Shown here: piece after piece, positions 1 to 7,906 of the stretch
Numbering within the stretch: the first letter of the stretch is position 1
How the letters are laid out: the number at the start of each line of letters is the position of its first letter
Assembly: GCA_017999915.1 (NCBI GenBank)
Contig: JAGNKX010000024.1
Span: 28,476-64,542, forward strand
Length of the DNA: 36,067 nucleotides
Direction: 5' to 3'
Origin: Spirochaetota bacterium
GTDB lineage: Bacteria; Spirochaetota; UBA4802; UBA5550
Notes under the pieces: generated by a model
Told to the model about the DNA's origin: nothing
What the model saw: the letters and a program-made list of their open reading frames with translations, nothing else
Database searches by the model: none
Made by a program: the position numbers and the translations under genes

Positions 1-849
1 CAGCGATTCCGCGATGAGGAGCCGCCCGCAGGGGAAGATGATCCCCTCGCCGGCCTCGCCGGCCTCCCGGGCGTACTTGATGTTCCCGAAGCCGCTGCTC
101 TGGAACAGGGTCATGTCCATGTTGAGCTGTTTCATGTTCTTCGGTACGATGGACTGGGCCGGCACGATGGACCAGTTCACCACGGCCTGGACGTTCTTCG
201 CCTTGAGCTTGGTGAGGACGCCGGTCAGGTCCGTGGCCTTCTTGTCGTAGACCTCGCTGATCAGGACCGCGATGCCGTTCCTGGCCGCGGCTTTTTCCAT
301 CTGCTCCTTGCCGGCGATGCCGTATCCGTCGTTGCTCGACACGAGGCCGATCTTCGTGATCCCTTTCTTTTTCATCACCTCGCAGATCTTCTGGGCCCCG
401 AAGCTGTCGTTCTGGGCCACCTTGAAGATGTATTTCGCCACCGGGTTCGTGATCACTTCCGCGGCCGCGCAGGAGATGAGGATCATCTTTGCGTCCTCGC
501 AGATGGTCTTTATCTTCATCGTTTCGCCGCTGGTGGACGGCCCGATGATGGCGAAGACCTTGTCTTCTTCAATGAGCTGCTTGGCGAAGGAAATCGCCTT
601 TTCGGGGCTCCCGGCCGAATCCTTGACCACGAGCTCCAGGTTCTTGCCGTTGACGCCTCCTTTCCCGTTGATATCGTCGACCATCATCTGGGCGGTCTTC
701 GCCTCCGGAGACCCCAGGAACGAAGCCGGCCCGGTCACCGCGAAGATCGCGCCGATCTTGATGGTCTCACCGCTCCGCTTTTTGCACGAAAAGCTCAAAG
801 GAAGCAGCGCCAGGCATATCACTATGATACAGAATTTTTTTAACGACAT
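1..849 (-). CDS. ABC transporter substrate-binding lipoprotein, LivK-like (3' end outside window)
   Basis: The minus strand is open from an ATG at 849 to the window edge, giving 283 codons with no stop, so the C-terminus is missing. The protein starts with a basic MSLKKF segment and a hydrophobic core ending in LSFSC, a signal peptidase II lipobox with the cysteine at about residue 22. Next come IKIGAIFAVTGPASFLG and VNGKNLELVVKDSAGSPEKA, which are hallmarks of the periplasmic binding protein type 1 family of branched-chain amino acid (LivJ/LivK) receptors; IIGPSTSGET and KIGLVSSNDGYG fit the same fold. GGGAGG lies a few bases before the ATG and supports this start. The family captures leucine-type amino acids, amides or similar small ligands for an ABC importer; the ligand cannot be told here. 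Partner permease and ATPase genes would lie to the left of the window. Confidence 0.9.
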   Translation of the reverse strand, partial: MSLKKFCIIVICLALLPLSFSCKKRSGETIKIGAIFAVTGPASFLGSPEAKTAQMMVDDINGKGGVNGKNLELVVKDSAGSPEKAISFAKQLIEEDKVFAIIGPSTSGETMKIKTICEDAKMILISCAAAEVITNPVAKYIFKVAQNDSFGAQKICEVMKKKGITKIGLVSSNDGYGIAGKEQMEKAAARNGIAVLISEVYDKKATDLTGVLTKLKAKNVQAVVNWSIVPAQSIVPKNMKQLNMDMTLFQSSGFGNIKYAREAGEAGEGIIFPCGRLLIAESL

Positions 850-1054
850 AGGTCCTCCCTCTCTGACATGTTAACTGTTTGTATGGATTGCCGGCGGCGG
901 GTTTTATCCGTCTCCCCCATATCCGGCACCTGTGATTGAAGCCGTTTTACAAAGGATAAATGAACCTTCCTCGGGGGATTTCGTCAAGCACTATGCGGCG
1001 CCGGTATTATTATTTATGGATAGTTAACCAAAAGTTATGTAAAAAATATTACAG

Positions 1055-1083
1055 CATGCCCCCTGTCCCCCAAAGGGGGCATG
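1055..1083. repeat. GC-rich inverted repeat (10-bp arms)
   Basis: CATGCCCCCT at 1055-1064 pairs perfectly with AGGGGGCATG at 1074-1083 around a 9-nt loop. No T-run follows on either strand, so it is not a typical intrinsic terminator. It looks like a REP-type dispersed palindrome. Confidence 0.6.
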
Positions 1084-1190
1084 AATCAAATAACCTATGG
1101 GTGAGGACATTACTTTCAGTCGAAATATATCGAATATCAACGGCAAGATATTTCACTCTTGCCCCCTACGGGGGTCAGGGGGGGTATACC

Positions 1191-1213
1191 ATTCGCTTTG
1201 CTCGCAATGACAG
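1191..1213. repeat. Possible copy of a dispersed 'TCATTGCGAGC' type repeat
   Basis: On the minus strand this reads CTGTCATTGCGAGCAAAGCG, closely resembling a short GC-rich motif (CATTGCGAGCGAAGC) that recurs in intergenic DNA of many unrelated bacteria. Recognition rests on memory of that motif; copy number in this genome cannot be judged from one window. Confidence 0.35.
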
Positions 1214-1352
1214 AAAAAAGTCAATAATAGCATTTTTGAGGCATCTTCTAATTAGACTTGTCATTTCAGGCTATGTAAGAAATACTGATAATGTAGCGGG
1301 TTGACCATTGGCAAACCCGTTCCGAACAGATTGTTCAACAATAGAGCTATCC

Positions 1353-2240
1353 ATGAGACTTTTATCACGATTATTCCGAACCCTATCCGGTGAAAAAAAG
1401 CACCAGGACAGGTCAAAATTCGAGACCTATGATTTCAGCCCGGAACGGTTTGAGTGCACCATGGCCTCCATATCCGGCACCGGCGCGTGCCAGGACCTGT
1501 TCCTCAACCGCTATGACGACCGGGAGCTCGCGGATATCATGGAGCGAACCGGTCTCATGGGACACCTCCGGACCACGGGATTTACGAAGCCTCTTCTCCT
1601 TATCGACAGGGACCCGAACAATATCCATTATCTCAAGGTGTACGACGCCAAGGCCGGACCCGACCGGCTCCTGGTGGACCTGCGCCTCTCGCAGATACTC
1701 TACACCCCGGGCACGAAGGGCGCCCGCGCCGTCGCGCCGGGAGGCCGCTTCAACGTCCTGGCCATTGAATGGATATCCCTCCAGGATCCGCGCCGGAAGT
1801 TCACGGCCGATCGGCCGCGCCTTCCCGGCCAGGACCGCCCCGGCCTCGGGGCCGTGCGCTTCCTCGGGCCTCTTGTCGAAACCATCGGGCGGGACCTCAT
1901 GGCGGACGCGGCCCTGGACGTTCCGGAGCATTTTCACGCCGCGGTCATGTACTCCCGGAAATTCACCTACATGGACCCTGCGCGGGAAGGGATGATGAGG
2001 GGCGTCCTCCGCGACCTGGGGTCCCATACCCTGGCAGAGCTCAGCTGGGCCTTCGTGGACGGCGCCATCCTCGACGCCGTCACTGGAAAGCCCGTTCCCT
2101 TCGAGCCGTCGGAACAGATCCTTCCTGTCACCGAAGGCCTGATCAGGCATTTTGCCTCCCGGGATTACCGCGACCGCGTGGAAGAGGAAATGAAGAAGAA
2201 AAAATATATTCTCGACTACGGCAGGATGAAACAGCGTTAA
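1353..2240 (+). CDS. Conserved-looking hypothetical protein
   Basis: I do not recognise the family. The ATG at 1353 gives a 295-residue protein beginning MRLLSRLFRTLSG, with a weak GAG-type ribosome site upstream. An in-frame TTG at 1308 would add 15 residues but has less support. The product looks soluble, with no signal peptide or membrane segment, a basic amphipathic start and a very charged tail (EEEMKKKKYILDYGRMKQR). Internal segments such as PLLLIDRDPNNIHYLKVYDA and LVDLRLSQ suggest an alpha/beta domain. Codon use is GC-rich, with G or C favoured at third positions like its neighbours, so it is almost certainly a real gene. It stands alone, convergent with the lipoprotein gene that follows. 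Confidence 0.7.
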   Translation: MRLLSRLFRTLSGEKKHQDRSKFETYDFSPERFECTMASISGTGACQDLFLNRYDDRELADIMERTGLMGHLRTTGFTKPLLLIDRDPNNIHYLKVYDAKAGPDRLLVDLRLSQILYTPGTKGARAVAPGGRFNVLAIEWISLQDPRRKFTADRPRLPGQDRPGLGAVRFLGPLVETIGRDLMADAALDVPEHFHAAVMYSRKFTYMDPAREGMMRGVLRDLGSHTLAELSWAFVDGAILDAVTGKPVPFEPSEQILPVTEGLIRHFASRDYRDRVEEEMKKKKYILDYGRMKQR

Positions 2241-2298
2241 AAAATCGGCAGCCCGGGCGCGCGTATGCCCCGGGGCGGGGCGCCGGCCGGGACTGCCG
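2240..2298 (-). terminator. Intrinsic terminator of the lipoprotein gene
   Basis: CGGCAGCCCGG (2246-2256) pairs with CCGGG-A-CTGCCG (2287-2298) with a single bulged A, around a GC-rich inner loop. Read on the minus strand the stem is followed directly by GATTTTTT. That fits factor-independent termination of the minus-strand gene ending at 2309; the plus-strand gene ends at 2240 on the other side. Confidence 0.6.
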
Positions 2299-2308
2299 TT
2301 CCATCAAT

Positions 2309-3088
2309 CTACTTGAGATAGATGATCATGTCAAAGGGCTCCTCTTTCTCCCCGAACATGGAGAAGAGGGGCAGGTCGATCATGGTGATGTCCATGATCT
2401 TCTGCATGTCCACTTTCTTTTCTTCCTTTCCCTTCTTTATGACTATCCTTTCAGGATTGATTCTCTTCCCGAGAAAGATCTGGTACCGGACCGAGGAAAG
2501 GAAGAGCTGGCTGATCTGCTTGCCCATCTGGTCCATGGACTGGTCCCCGGAGGGCGATCCGTCCGGGGCCGCGTCCTTTTTCTCGGCTCCCTTCTTCTCA
2601 CCCTCTTTTTTCATCGGCTCGAAGTGAAACACGATCTGTTTCGCGGCGACATTGTACCGCGGGATCATGGGAAACTCTTCTTTCTTGATCTTGTCGAAGG
2701 GGAACTTCGCGTAATCGGGAACCATGAAGGATATCTCCATGCCCGCGTCGTACTCGGAATCGATCTTTTTGAAGTTCAGGTTTTTCACCAGGCCCTTGAG
2801 TGATTCCGGCAGCTCCTTCTTTTCCTTTTCCATCATGTCGCCAAGGCCCTGCTCCTTTTTCTCGCCGCCCTGCTGCTGCCCCTTCTGGGCCTGGTCAAGG
2901 GCCTTGGAGAAGCGGAAGAGCCAGCGCACGTCCATGGAACCGTCGTCCTTCAGGTCAAGGACATGACTAACCTGGAAGCACTGGGTCAGCAGGAAAAGGG
3001 GGAGGAGGACCAGGGCAAGGCGGCCCGCCGCCGTGCGCCGGCCGGACATTAATCGATTAATACCATTCGTTACATCAGTGATTTTCAT
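2309..3088 (-). CDS. Predicted lipoprotein of unknown function
   Basis: A 259-residue protein with a long basic N-terminus, then a hydrophobic stretch ending LLTQC (cysteine at residue 37), a plausible spirochaete-style lipobox. After the cysteine comes a short beta-like part (FQVSHVLDLKDDGSMDVRW). Two low-complexity linkers rich in K, E, Q and G (near residues 66-85 and 160-180) separate more ordered segments. The final third (QISQLFLSSVRYQIFLGKRI) could be amphipathic. AAAGGAG precedes the ATG at 3088; an ATG at 3049 would give a more ordinary signal length but has no ribosome site. The family is not recognised. It is probably anchored to a membrane and faces the periplasm. Confidence 0.7.
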   Translation of the reverse strand: MKITDVTNGINRLMSGRRTAAGRLALVLLPLFLLTQCFQVSHVLDLKDDGSMDVRWLFRFSKALDQAQKGQQQGGEKKEQGLGDMMEKEKKELPESLKGLVKNLNFKKIDSEYDAGMEISFMVPDYAKFPFDKIKKEEFPMIPRYNVAAKQIVFHFEPMKKEGEKKGAEKKDAAPDGSPSGDQSMDQMGKQISQLFLSSVRYQIFLGKRINPERIVIKKGKEEKKVDMQKIMDITMIDLPLFSMFGEKEEPFDMIIYLK

Positions 3089-3336
3089 AGGCTCGTTGAC
3101 TCCTTTTGGTGAATTGGTTCTATCGTTTCGTTAACCCAGGCCTTTGACAGCGCCGGATATCATCCTCAATGAGTGGGATATATCCCCCTTTACCTTTATG
3201 CATGATTGTCAATTCGTCAAGCAAATAACCGGAGACCCGACAAGGCCCCGTTTGCTCCGTTCCGGTAAATAACTTTACAGAATAGCTTCTCCCCCCCATG
3301 ATGAACTGGATACCGACTCGACGACAGGCGGACACT

Positions 3337-3921
3337 ATGGCAAAACTGCAATGGAAACCCTCGACGATCCTGAGCCCGGTGCCGGTGACCATGGTCACCT
3401 GCGCAGATTCCCGCGGCGCGCCCAACATCATCACCATCGCCTGGACCGGCACAGTCAACTCGGACCCGCCCATGGTGTCCATATCGGTGAGGCCGGAGCG
3501 CTATTCCCACGGCCTCATCGTTGAGCAAAGGCAGTTCGTGATCAACCTGGTGACGCGGGGCCTCGTGCGGGCCGCCGACTTCTGCGGCGTCAAATCGGGG
3601 AGGACCGTGGACAAGTTCAAAGCCCTGAAGCTCACGGCCGAGCCCGCGTCAGTCGTCCAGGTTCCGATCATCGCGGAGAGCCCCGTCAACATCGAGTGCG
3701 AGGTGGCGGATATCATCCCCCTTGGGTCCCACGACCTCTTCCTCGCCCGGGTCGTGGCGGTCAACGTGGATGAGACACTCATTGATCAAAAGGGCAAACT
3801 CTGCATGGAACGAGCGGGACTGGCCTGCTACAACCATGGCGACTACTGCGGCCTGGGACGGCCCATGGGCTATTTCGGGTACAGCGTGCGGAGAAGGAAA
3901 AAGCTGAAGAGGAACAAATGA
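3337..3921 (+). CDS. Flavin reductase-like (flavoredoxin-type) FMN-binding protein
   Basis: A 194-residue protein of the flavin reductase-like split-barrel family. Its N-terminus, KPSTILSPVPVTMVTCAD followed by APNIITIAWTGTVNSDPPMVSISVRPERYS, is typical of flavoredoxin and related FMN proteins; FVINLVTRGLVRAADFCG and ECEVADIIPLGSHDLFLARVVAV continue the fold. These proteins bind FMN or FAD non-covalently and pass electrons from NAD(P)H or a partner protein. The natural partner is not evident here. The ATG at 3337 has AGGCGG upstream and starts where family members start; an ATG at 3298 in the same frame lacks a ribosome site. The gene is convergent with the phosphatase gene, with only 6 bp between the two stops. 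Confidence 0.88.
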   Translation: MAKLQWKPSTILSPVPVTMVTCADSRGAPNIITIAWTGTVNSDPPMVSISVRPERYSHGLIVEQRQFVINLVTRGLVRAADFCGVKSGRTVDKFKALKLTAEPASVVQVPIIAESPVNIECEVADIIPLGSHDLFLARVVAVNVDETLIDQKGKLCMERAGLACYNHGDYCGLGRPMGYFGYSVRRRKKLKRNK

Positions 3922-3927
3922 CGCGGA

Positions 3928-5256
3928 TCAGAGCGTCTTCATGGCTATAATACACACATCGTCATCAAAATCATCGCGGCCCTGGTATTGTTTCACCGCG
4001 CCGATGATAGCGTCGATGCAGACGCCCCCCTCCAGGGCCCGGTTCTCCTTGAGGGACTCCATGAGCCGCTCCTCGCCGTAGAAGTTACCCCCGCGGTCCC
4101 GGGCCTCGATGATGCCGTCCGTGTAGAGGATGAGGCGGTCCCCGGCCTCGAGGGTGACCCGCCGCTCCTCGAAGGCCATGGCCCTGAACCTGCCGAGAAA
4201 GCCGCCCCTGCTCCGGAGCTCCGTTATTTCGCCGCCATGCTCCAGCACCGGGTAGCTGTGGCCCCCGCGGGCGAAGGTGAAGGAGCGGTCCGACCGGCGG
4301 TAGATGCCGTAGAAGGCGGTGACGAAGTGGTCGCCGATCTGGCCCGACAGCTTTTCGTTCAGATACCGGAGGAGCTCCGCCGGCGATTCGCAGGCGTAGC
4401 GCACGGTGCTGAGGTGCGCCTTGACCATGCTCGACACCAGGGCCGCCGACACCCCGTGGCCCGACACGTCGCACACGAAGAGGCCGAAGGCGTCGTCGTC
4501 CCTGAAATCGATGAAGTCGTAGAGGTCGCCGCCGATCCCTATCATCGGGATATAGGCCGCCGCCACATCGACGATCCTCCGGGCCGGCATCGCCCCCGGC
4601 AGGATATTGCGCTGGACCGCCATGGCCAGCGTCAGCTCTTTTTGCAGCAATTCGTTCTGTCCTTCGATGATCCTGTTGGAGCGGAACTCCCGGAACCTGA
4701 TGTTCTTCTGGATCTCCGCCATGAGGCAGCAGACGCCGGCGACGATGATGGGATTCGAAAATATCATGATGCGGCCCGTGGGGATTTTGCCTTCGGCGAT
4801 GATGGCGGCCAGGGCGGCCGCCATCGGCAGGGCGTAGACCGGGGCGAGATATTTCGCCCCGAGAAAGCTGCAGAGGTAGCAGCAGAGGATGACCACCACG
4901 GTGCCCAGCACATAGGTTTCGTAGTTGCCGGTCCCCGCGACAAGTACCGTCAGGCCGGCCATCATGGTCATGAGGCCGCACAAGCAGATGTAATAGAGCG
5001 CGATGATGATGGCCGCCTTCTTTCGGAGCGGCGACAGGAGCGCCGCCAGGAGCGCCGCTGAAAGGGCCACCGGCACGAGGCGGAAGAAGACCGAAATCCG
5101 GGGAAGACCGTTCACATAATCCTCGGAGATGTAATAGGCGACCCCGACAAAAATAACGGCAATGCCGATCAGCGAAAACCTGAGATAGTTGTTCAGCATC
5201 GAAAGGCGAAACTCGTCCTTCAGCCTTTGTTCATCGGAATCAGGAGGCTTCATCAT
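3928..5256 (-). CDS. Membrane-anchored SpoIIE/RsbU-type protein serine phosphatase
   Basis: A 442-residue protein in two parts. The N-terminal 180 residues contain about five or six hydrophobic segments (roughly 25-42, 57-76, 82-104, 113-152, 165-180), forming a membrane domain. A short helical linker, QNELLQKELTLAMAVQRNILP, is the usual lead-in to RsbU-type PPM phosphatases. The catalytic part (about 230-440) shows IGIGGDLYDF, CDVSGHGVSAAL, LYTDGIIEARD and DDFDDDVCIIAMK, which supply the metal-binding aspartates. Family members dephosphorylate anti-sigma antagonists in partner-switching pathways; no such partner gene is in the window. It starts 18 bp after the purine permease gene on the same strand, so the two probably share a transcript. 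ATG codons at 5256 and 5253 are both possible starts. Confidence 0.92.
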   Translation of the reverse strand: MMKPPDSDEQRLKDEFRLSMLNNYLRFSLIGIAVIFVGVAYYISEDYVNGLPRISVFFRLVPVALSAALLAALLSPLRKKAAIIIALYYICLCGLMTMMAGLTVLVAGTGNYETYVLGTVVVILCCYLCSFLGAKYLAPVYALPMAAALAAIIAEGKIPTGRIMIFSNPIIVAGVCCLMAEIQKNIRFREFRSNRIIEGQNELLQKELTLAMAVQRNILPGAMPARRIVDVAAAYIPMIGIGGDLYDFIDFRDDDAFGLFVCDVSGHGVSAALVSSMVKAHLSTVRYACESPAELLRYLNEKLSGQIGDHFVTAFYGIYRRSDRSFTFARGGHSYPVLEHGGEITELRSRGGFLGRFRAMAFEERRVTLEAGDRLILYTDGIIEARDRGGNFYGEERLMESLKENRALEGGVCIDAIIGAVKQYQGRDDFDDDVCIIAMKTL

Positions 5257-5274
5257 GGAGCCGGCGCCGTCCTA

Positions 5275-6621
5275 TCAGTAAGGATAAAATATGAAAAACG
5301 CCAGTGAAAAAACGAAGAGCACCCACATCCCGGCGTTCACCTCGCGGATTTTCCCGGCGAAGAGCTTGATGATCGGGTAGGAAACGAACCCCGCGGTCAT
5401 GCCGATCCCCAGGTTGTAGGTGAAGCACATCAGGGTGATGGTGATGAAAGCGGGGAAGAGCTCCGACAGGTCCTCGAAGTTGACGCTCGCCACCGGCGAG
5501 ATCATGAGCATGCCCACGATGATCAGGGCCGGGCCGAAGGCGAAGGACGGTATCACCGAGAAGAGGGGCGCGAAGAAGAGCGCCGAGAGAAACAGCAACG
5601 CCGTAATGACCGAGGCGAAGCCGGACTTGGCCCCCTCCTCGATGCCGGCGGCTGACTCGATGTAGGCCCCGGTGGTGGTGGTGCCGAGGAGCGCCCCCAC
5701 GGTGGTGGCCAGAGCGTCGCAGAGCATCGGCTTCTCGATCTCCGGGAGCTCTCCCTTTTCGTCAAGAAGCTTCGCCCGGTACGACAGGCCGATGAGTGTC
5801 CCCATGGTATCGACGAAATCCATGACGAACACGGTCAGTATGACCGAGAAGAACCCCCAGGAGAGGGCTCCCAGGATGTCGAGCTGGAGGAAGACCGGCC
5901 CGAGACTCGGGGGAAGGCTCACCAGGGCTTCCGGCACCTGGACCAGCTTCGCGCCCTCCGGGACGATGCCCGGGACGAGCCACTGGAGCAGCAGGGCGGC
6001 GCCGGTGATGCCCATGATGCCGATGAGCATCGATCCCTTGATTCTGCGGATCATCAGGAAGGCGATGATCAGGACCGTGACGATGGCTAGGAGCGGCTCA
6101 GGGTGCGACAGCTTGCCGATGTTCACCGGCGCGCCGGGCACGCCGATGGAGACGATGTGCGACTCGTTCAGGCCGATGAAGGTGAGGAATAGACCGATCC
6201 CCACGGCAAAGGCTATCTTCAGGTTCATGGGAATAAGGTTCGCGAGCCAGGAGCGGACCCTGAAAAGCGTAAGGGCCGTGAAAAGCATGCCGCCGATGAA
6301 AATGGCGCCCAGGGCCGTCTGCCAGGAAAAGCCCATCACCTTGACCACGGTGAAGGCGATGAAGGCGTTCTGCCCCATGTAGGGGGCCACCGCGAAGGGC
6401 CGCCTGGCGTAGATGCCCATCAGCATGGTGCCGAAAAAGGCGGATATGATGGTGGCCACCATGGAGGGGCCGAAGGGGATGCCGGCCGCTTCCAGTATTT
6501 TCGGGTTCACGATGATGATGTAGGCCATGGTGATGAAGGTCGTGAGGCCCCCCATGGCCTCGTGCCTGAAATCGGTGTTGAGTTCCTGGAATCTGAAGTA
6601 GCGCTTGATCGTCTCTAACAT
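5275..6621 (-). CDS. NCS2-family purine permease, AzgA/PbuG type
   Basis: A 448-residue polytopic membrane protein of full family length. The start (RYFRFQELNTDFRHEAMGG, then LTTFITMAYIIIVNPKIL) and APYMGQNAFIAFTVV are characteristic of the AzgA branch of nucleobase:cation symporters, which take up hypoxanthine, guanine or adenine. FVMDFVDTMGTLIGLS and GTTTTGAYIESAAGIEEGAKSG match the substrate- and ion-site helices of this group. An AGGAG ribosome site lies before the ATG. It lies downstream of the amt/PII/porin genes but is separated from them by a strong terminator, and it precedes the phosphatase gene closely. Purines are a nitrogen source, so the placement next to ammonium genes may be functional, though this is inference. 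Confidence 0.93.
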   Translation of the reverse strand: MLETIKRYFRFQELNTDFRHEAMGGLTTFITMAYIIIVNPKILEAAGIPFGPSMVATIISAFFGTMLMGIYARRPFAVAPYMGQNAFIAFTVVKVMGFSWQTALGAIFIGGMLFTALTLFRVRSWLANLIPMNLKIAFAVGIGLFLTFIGLNESHIVSIGVPGAPVNIGKLSHPEPLLAIVTVLIIAFLMIRRIKGSMLIGIMGITGAALLLQWLVPGIVPEGAKLVQVPEALVSLPPSLGPVFLQLDILGALSWGFFSVILTVFVMDFVDTMGTLIGLSYRAKLLDEKGELPEIEKPMLCDALATTVGALLGTTTTGAYIESAAGIEEGAKSGFASVITALLFLSALFFAPLFSVIPSFAFGPALIIVGMLMISPVASVNFEDLSELFPAFITITLMCFTYNLGIGMTAGFVSYPIIKLFAGKIREVNAGMWVLFVFSLAFFIFYPY

Positions 6622-6728
6622 GGCAGGGCTCCTGGAAAAGGGATGATATATTGTCTCGGAAATGACGGCAATATGTCAATAAGATTATTGAGGGAAAATG
6701 CGGGACTTTTTTGAAATCAGGCGGATGA

Positions 6729-6759
6729 AAAACCCTCCCCCGTCGAGGGGGAGGGTTTT
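6729..6759 (-). terminator. Strong intrinsic terminator after the porin gene
   Basis: Perfect 13-bp arms (AAAACCCTCCCCC at 6729-6741 and its complement at 6747-6759) enclose a 5-nt loop. Both flanks are A/T runs, so the hairpin ends in T's when read on the minus strand. It closes the amtB-PII-porin unit and separates it from the permease gene. Confidence 0.85.
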
Positions 6760-6789
6760 ATCGATAGTTTTTATCTTTCTATTACGTAT

Positions 6790-7815
6790 TTAAATCGAGC
6801 ACGACACGCCGACCTTGGCATAGAGGCGATGGACATCGGCGCCGTTGTACCAGGTCTTTGACGGGACGATGCACCAGTAGAACCCGCCGTTCAGAGAGAC
6901 CGGCCCCCTGGTATAGGTCAGGGAGAGGCTCGGTGTGATATCGCTCACGCCTTTCTTGAGGGGCGTCCTGGTCTGCTTCACGCCGCCGTAGGTGATGGTC
7001 CTGGTCTGGCCGCTGTAGGCGAAGCTCGACGTGGTGTCAAGGGCGCCGCCGGCCGCGTCCACCATGACATTATAACGGGTCATCTTCGCGGTGTTCTGAT
7101 AGTAGTACCCTGCCGTGAGAGCCGGGGTCAGCACCACCTCTTTGGTCAACTCAAAGGGATGGCTGATGCCCAGGGTCACGTAATAATCGCCGCCCCGCTT
7201 GAGGCCGGTGTAGTAGTCATGGGTCACCGACATGGTCGGGTTGATATAGGGAACGATGGGGAGGCCCACCGTCAGGGTCGTGGTGAAGAAGCTGACGTCG
7301 ACGTACGACACCGTGTTCAGTCCGTCCACCTGGGGCCGGGCGTATTCCCTGGCATTCCGCGAGTTGAAATACCACCAGTACCAGAAGCTGGCTCCGATGG
7401 TAACCGCGTCCTTGATCGTGTAGGAATAATCCGCTCCCACGTCGAGGCTCTGGGTGGCGTAGGCCAGGTGGTTGAAATTCAGCTTCCTCCGTATGGGGTT
7501 ACCGGACGAATCATAGCGGAATTCATATTTCCCCGGCTTCTTTGAAAAGCCGTTAAAGACCCAGCTCGACGATATTTCGCCGGCCACGGAAAGCACCAGG
7601 CCGGTTCCCATGACGTTCCAGGAAACCTTGGGGATAAAGGCGCCGTCGCCGTTGAAGAATTTCGTCCCGCGCCAGAGGTAGGTGCTGTAGTAATCGAGCC
7701 CGAAGGCAAGCCCTATGGGATCGCCCTTTTTTTCCGCGTCATCCTTCTTTTCCTGGGCGTACACAGCCCCGGCAAGGAACGCTGCCATTACAATGCTGCT
7801 GATAAGCTTTTTCAT
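6790..7815 (-). CDS. Outer-membrane beta-barrel protein, TorF-like putative porin
   Basis: A 341-residue protein with a clear signal peptide (MKKLISSIVMAAFLAGAVYA, cleavage after AYA-like VYA) followed by a charged linker and repeated beta-strand patterns of alternating polar and aromatic residues. The segment GLDYYSTYLWRGTKFF resembles the opening of the TorF/Gcw_chp family of putative porins, where a WRG motif is typical. The end (YAKVGVSCSI) lacks the classical terminal phenylalanine. GGAGA precedes the ATG. It is the third gene after amtB and the PII gene on the same strand, with a strong terminator after it, so it may help ammonium or another small nitrogen compound cross the outer membrane. 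The substrate is inference only. Confidence 0.75.
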   Translation of the reverse strand: MKKLISSIVMAAFLAGAVYAQEKKDDAEKKGDPIGLAFGLDYYSTYLWRGTKFFNGDGAFIPKVSWNVMGTGLVLSVAGEISSSWVFNGFSKKPGKYEFRYDSSGNPIRRKLNFNHLAYATQSLDVGADYSYTIKDAVTIGASFWYWWYFNSRNAREYARPQVDGLNTVSYVDVSFFTTTLTVGLPIVPYINPTMSVTHDYYTGLKRGGDYYVTLGISHPFELTKEVVLTPALTAGYYYQNTAKMTRYNVMVDAAGGALDTTSSFAYSGQTRTITYGGVKQTRTPLKKGVSDITPSLSLTYTRGPVSLNGGFYWCIVPSKTWYNGADVHRLYAKVGVSCSI

Positions 7816-7856
7816 TATTCAATCTCCATGATATAAAATGCGTATATTCAAACGGC

Positions 7857-7894
7857 CGCGGCGGGCCTTGCCCCGCGGGGCAAGGCCCGCCGCG
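7857..7894. repeat. Perfect 38-bp palindrome between PII and porin genes
   Basis: Positions 7857-7875 are exactly complementary to 7876-7894, giving 19-bp GC-only-rich arms with no spacer (centre CCCCGCGGGG). It lies between the PII stop (7907) and the porin start (7815). No T-run follows, so it is more likely an mRNA-stabilising or processing hairpin, or a dispersed REP-like element, than a full terminator. Confidence 0.8.
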
Positions 7895-7906
7895 TCACGG
7901 CAATTC

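Larger units (their letters stand above)
850..1352. other. Gene-poor intergenic region with GC-rich palindromes
   Basis: About 500 bp separate the divergently transcribed binding-protein gene and the next plus-strand gene. An open frame at 960-1304 has no recognisable protein character and runs through palindromic repeats, so it is not called as a gene. The stretch holds a perfect 10-bp inverted repeat, a second run of C and G blocks (CCCCCTACGGGGG, near 1161), and a short motif resembling a widespread bacterial dispersed repeat (1191-1213). It must also contain promoters for both flanking genes; none stands out. Confidence 0.5.

Noticed and set aside
960-1304. 114-codon plus-strand frame in the first intergenic region
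   Set aside because: It runs through palindromic repeats, has no ribosome site and an irregular composition.
1769-2803. Plus-strand 344-codon frame spanning the end of one gene and the lipoprotein gene
   Set aside because: It crosses a terminator and two genes in other frames, and its translation is dominated by R, G and P.
3120-3482. Minus-strand 120-codon frame overlapping the flavin reductase-like gene
   Set aside because: The opposite strand codes for a recognisable flavin-reductase fold; this frame does not resemble a protein family.
3988-5061. Plus-strand open frame of 357 codons opposite the phosphatase gene
   Set aside because: The minus strand carries clear PPM phosphatase motifs; the opposite frame is low-complexity and has no ribosome site of note.
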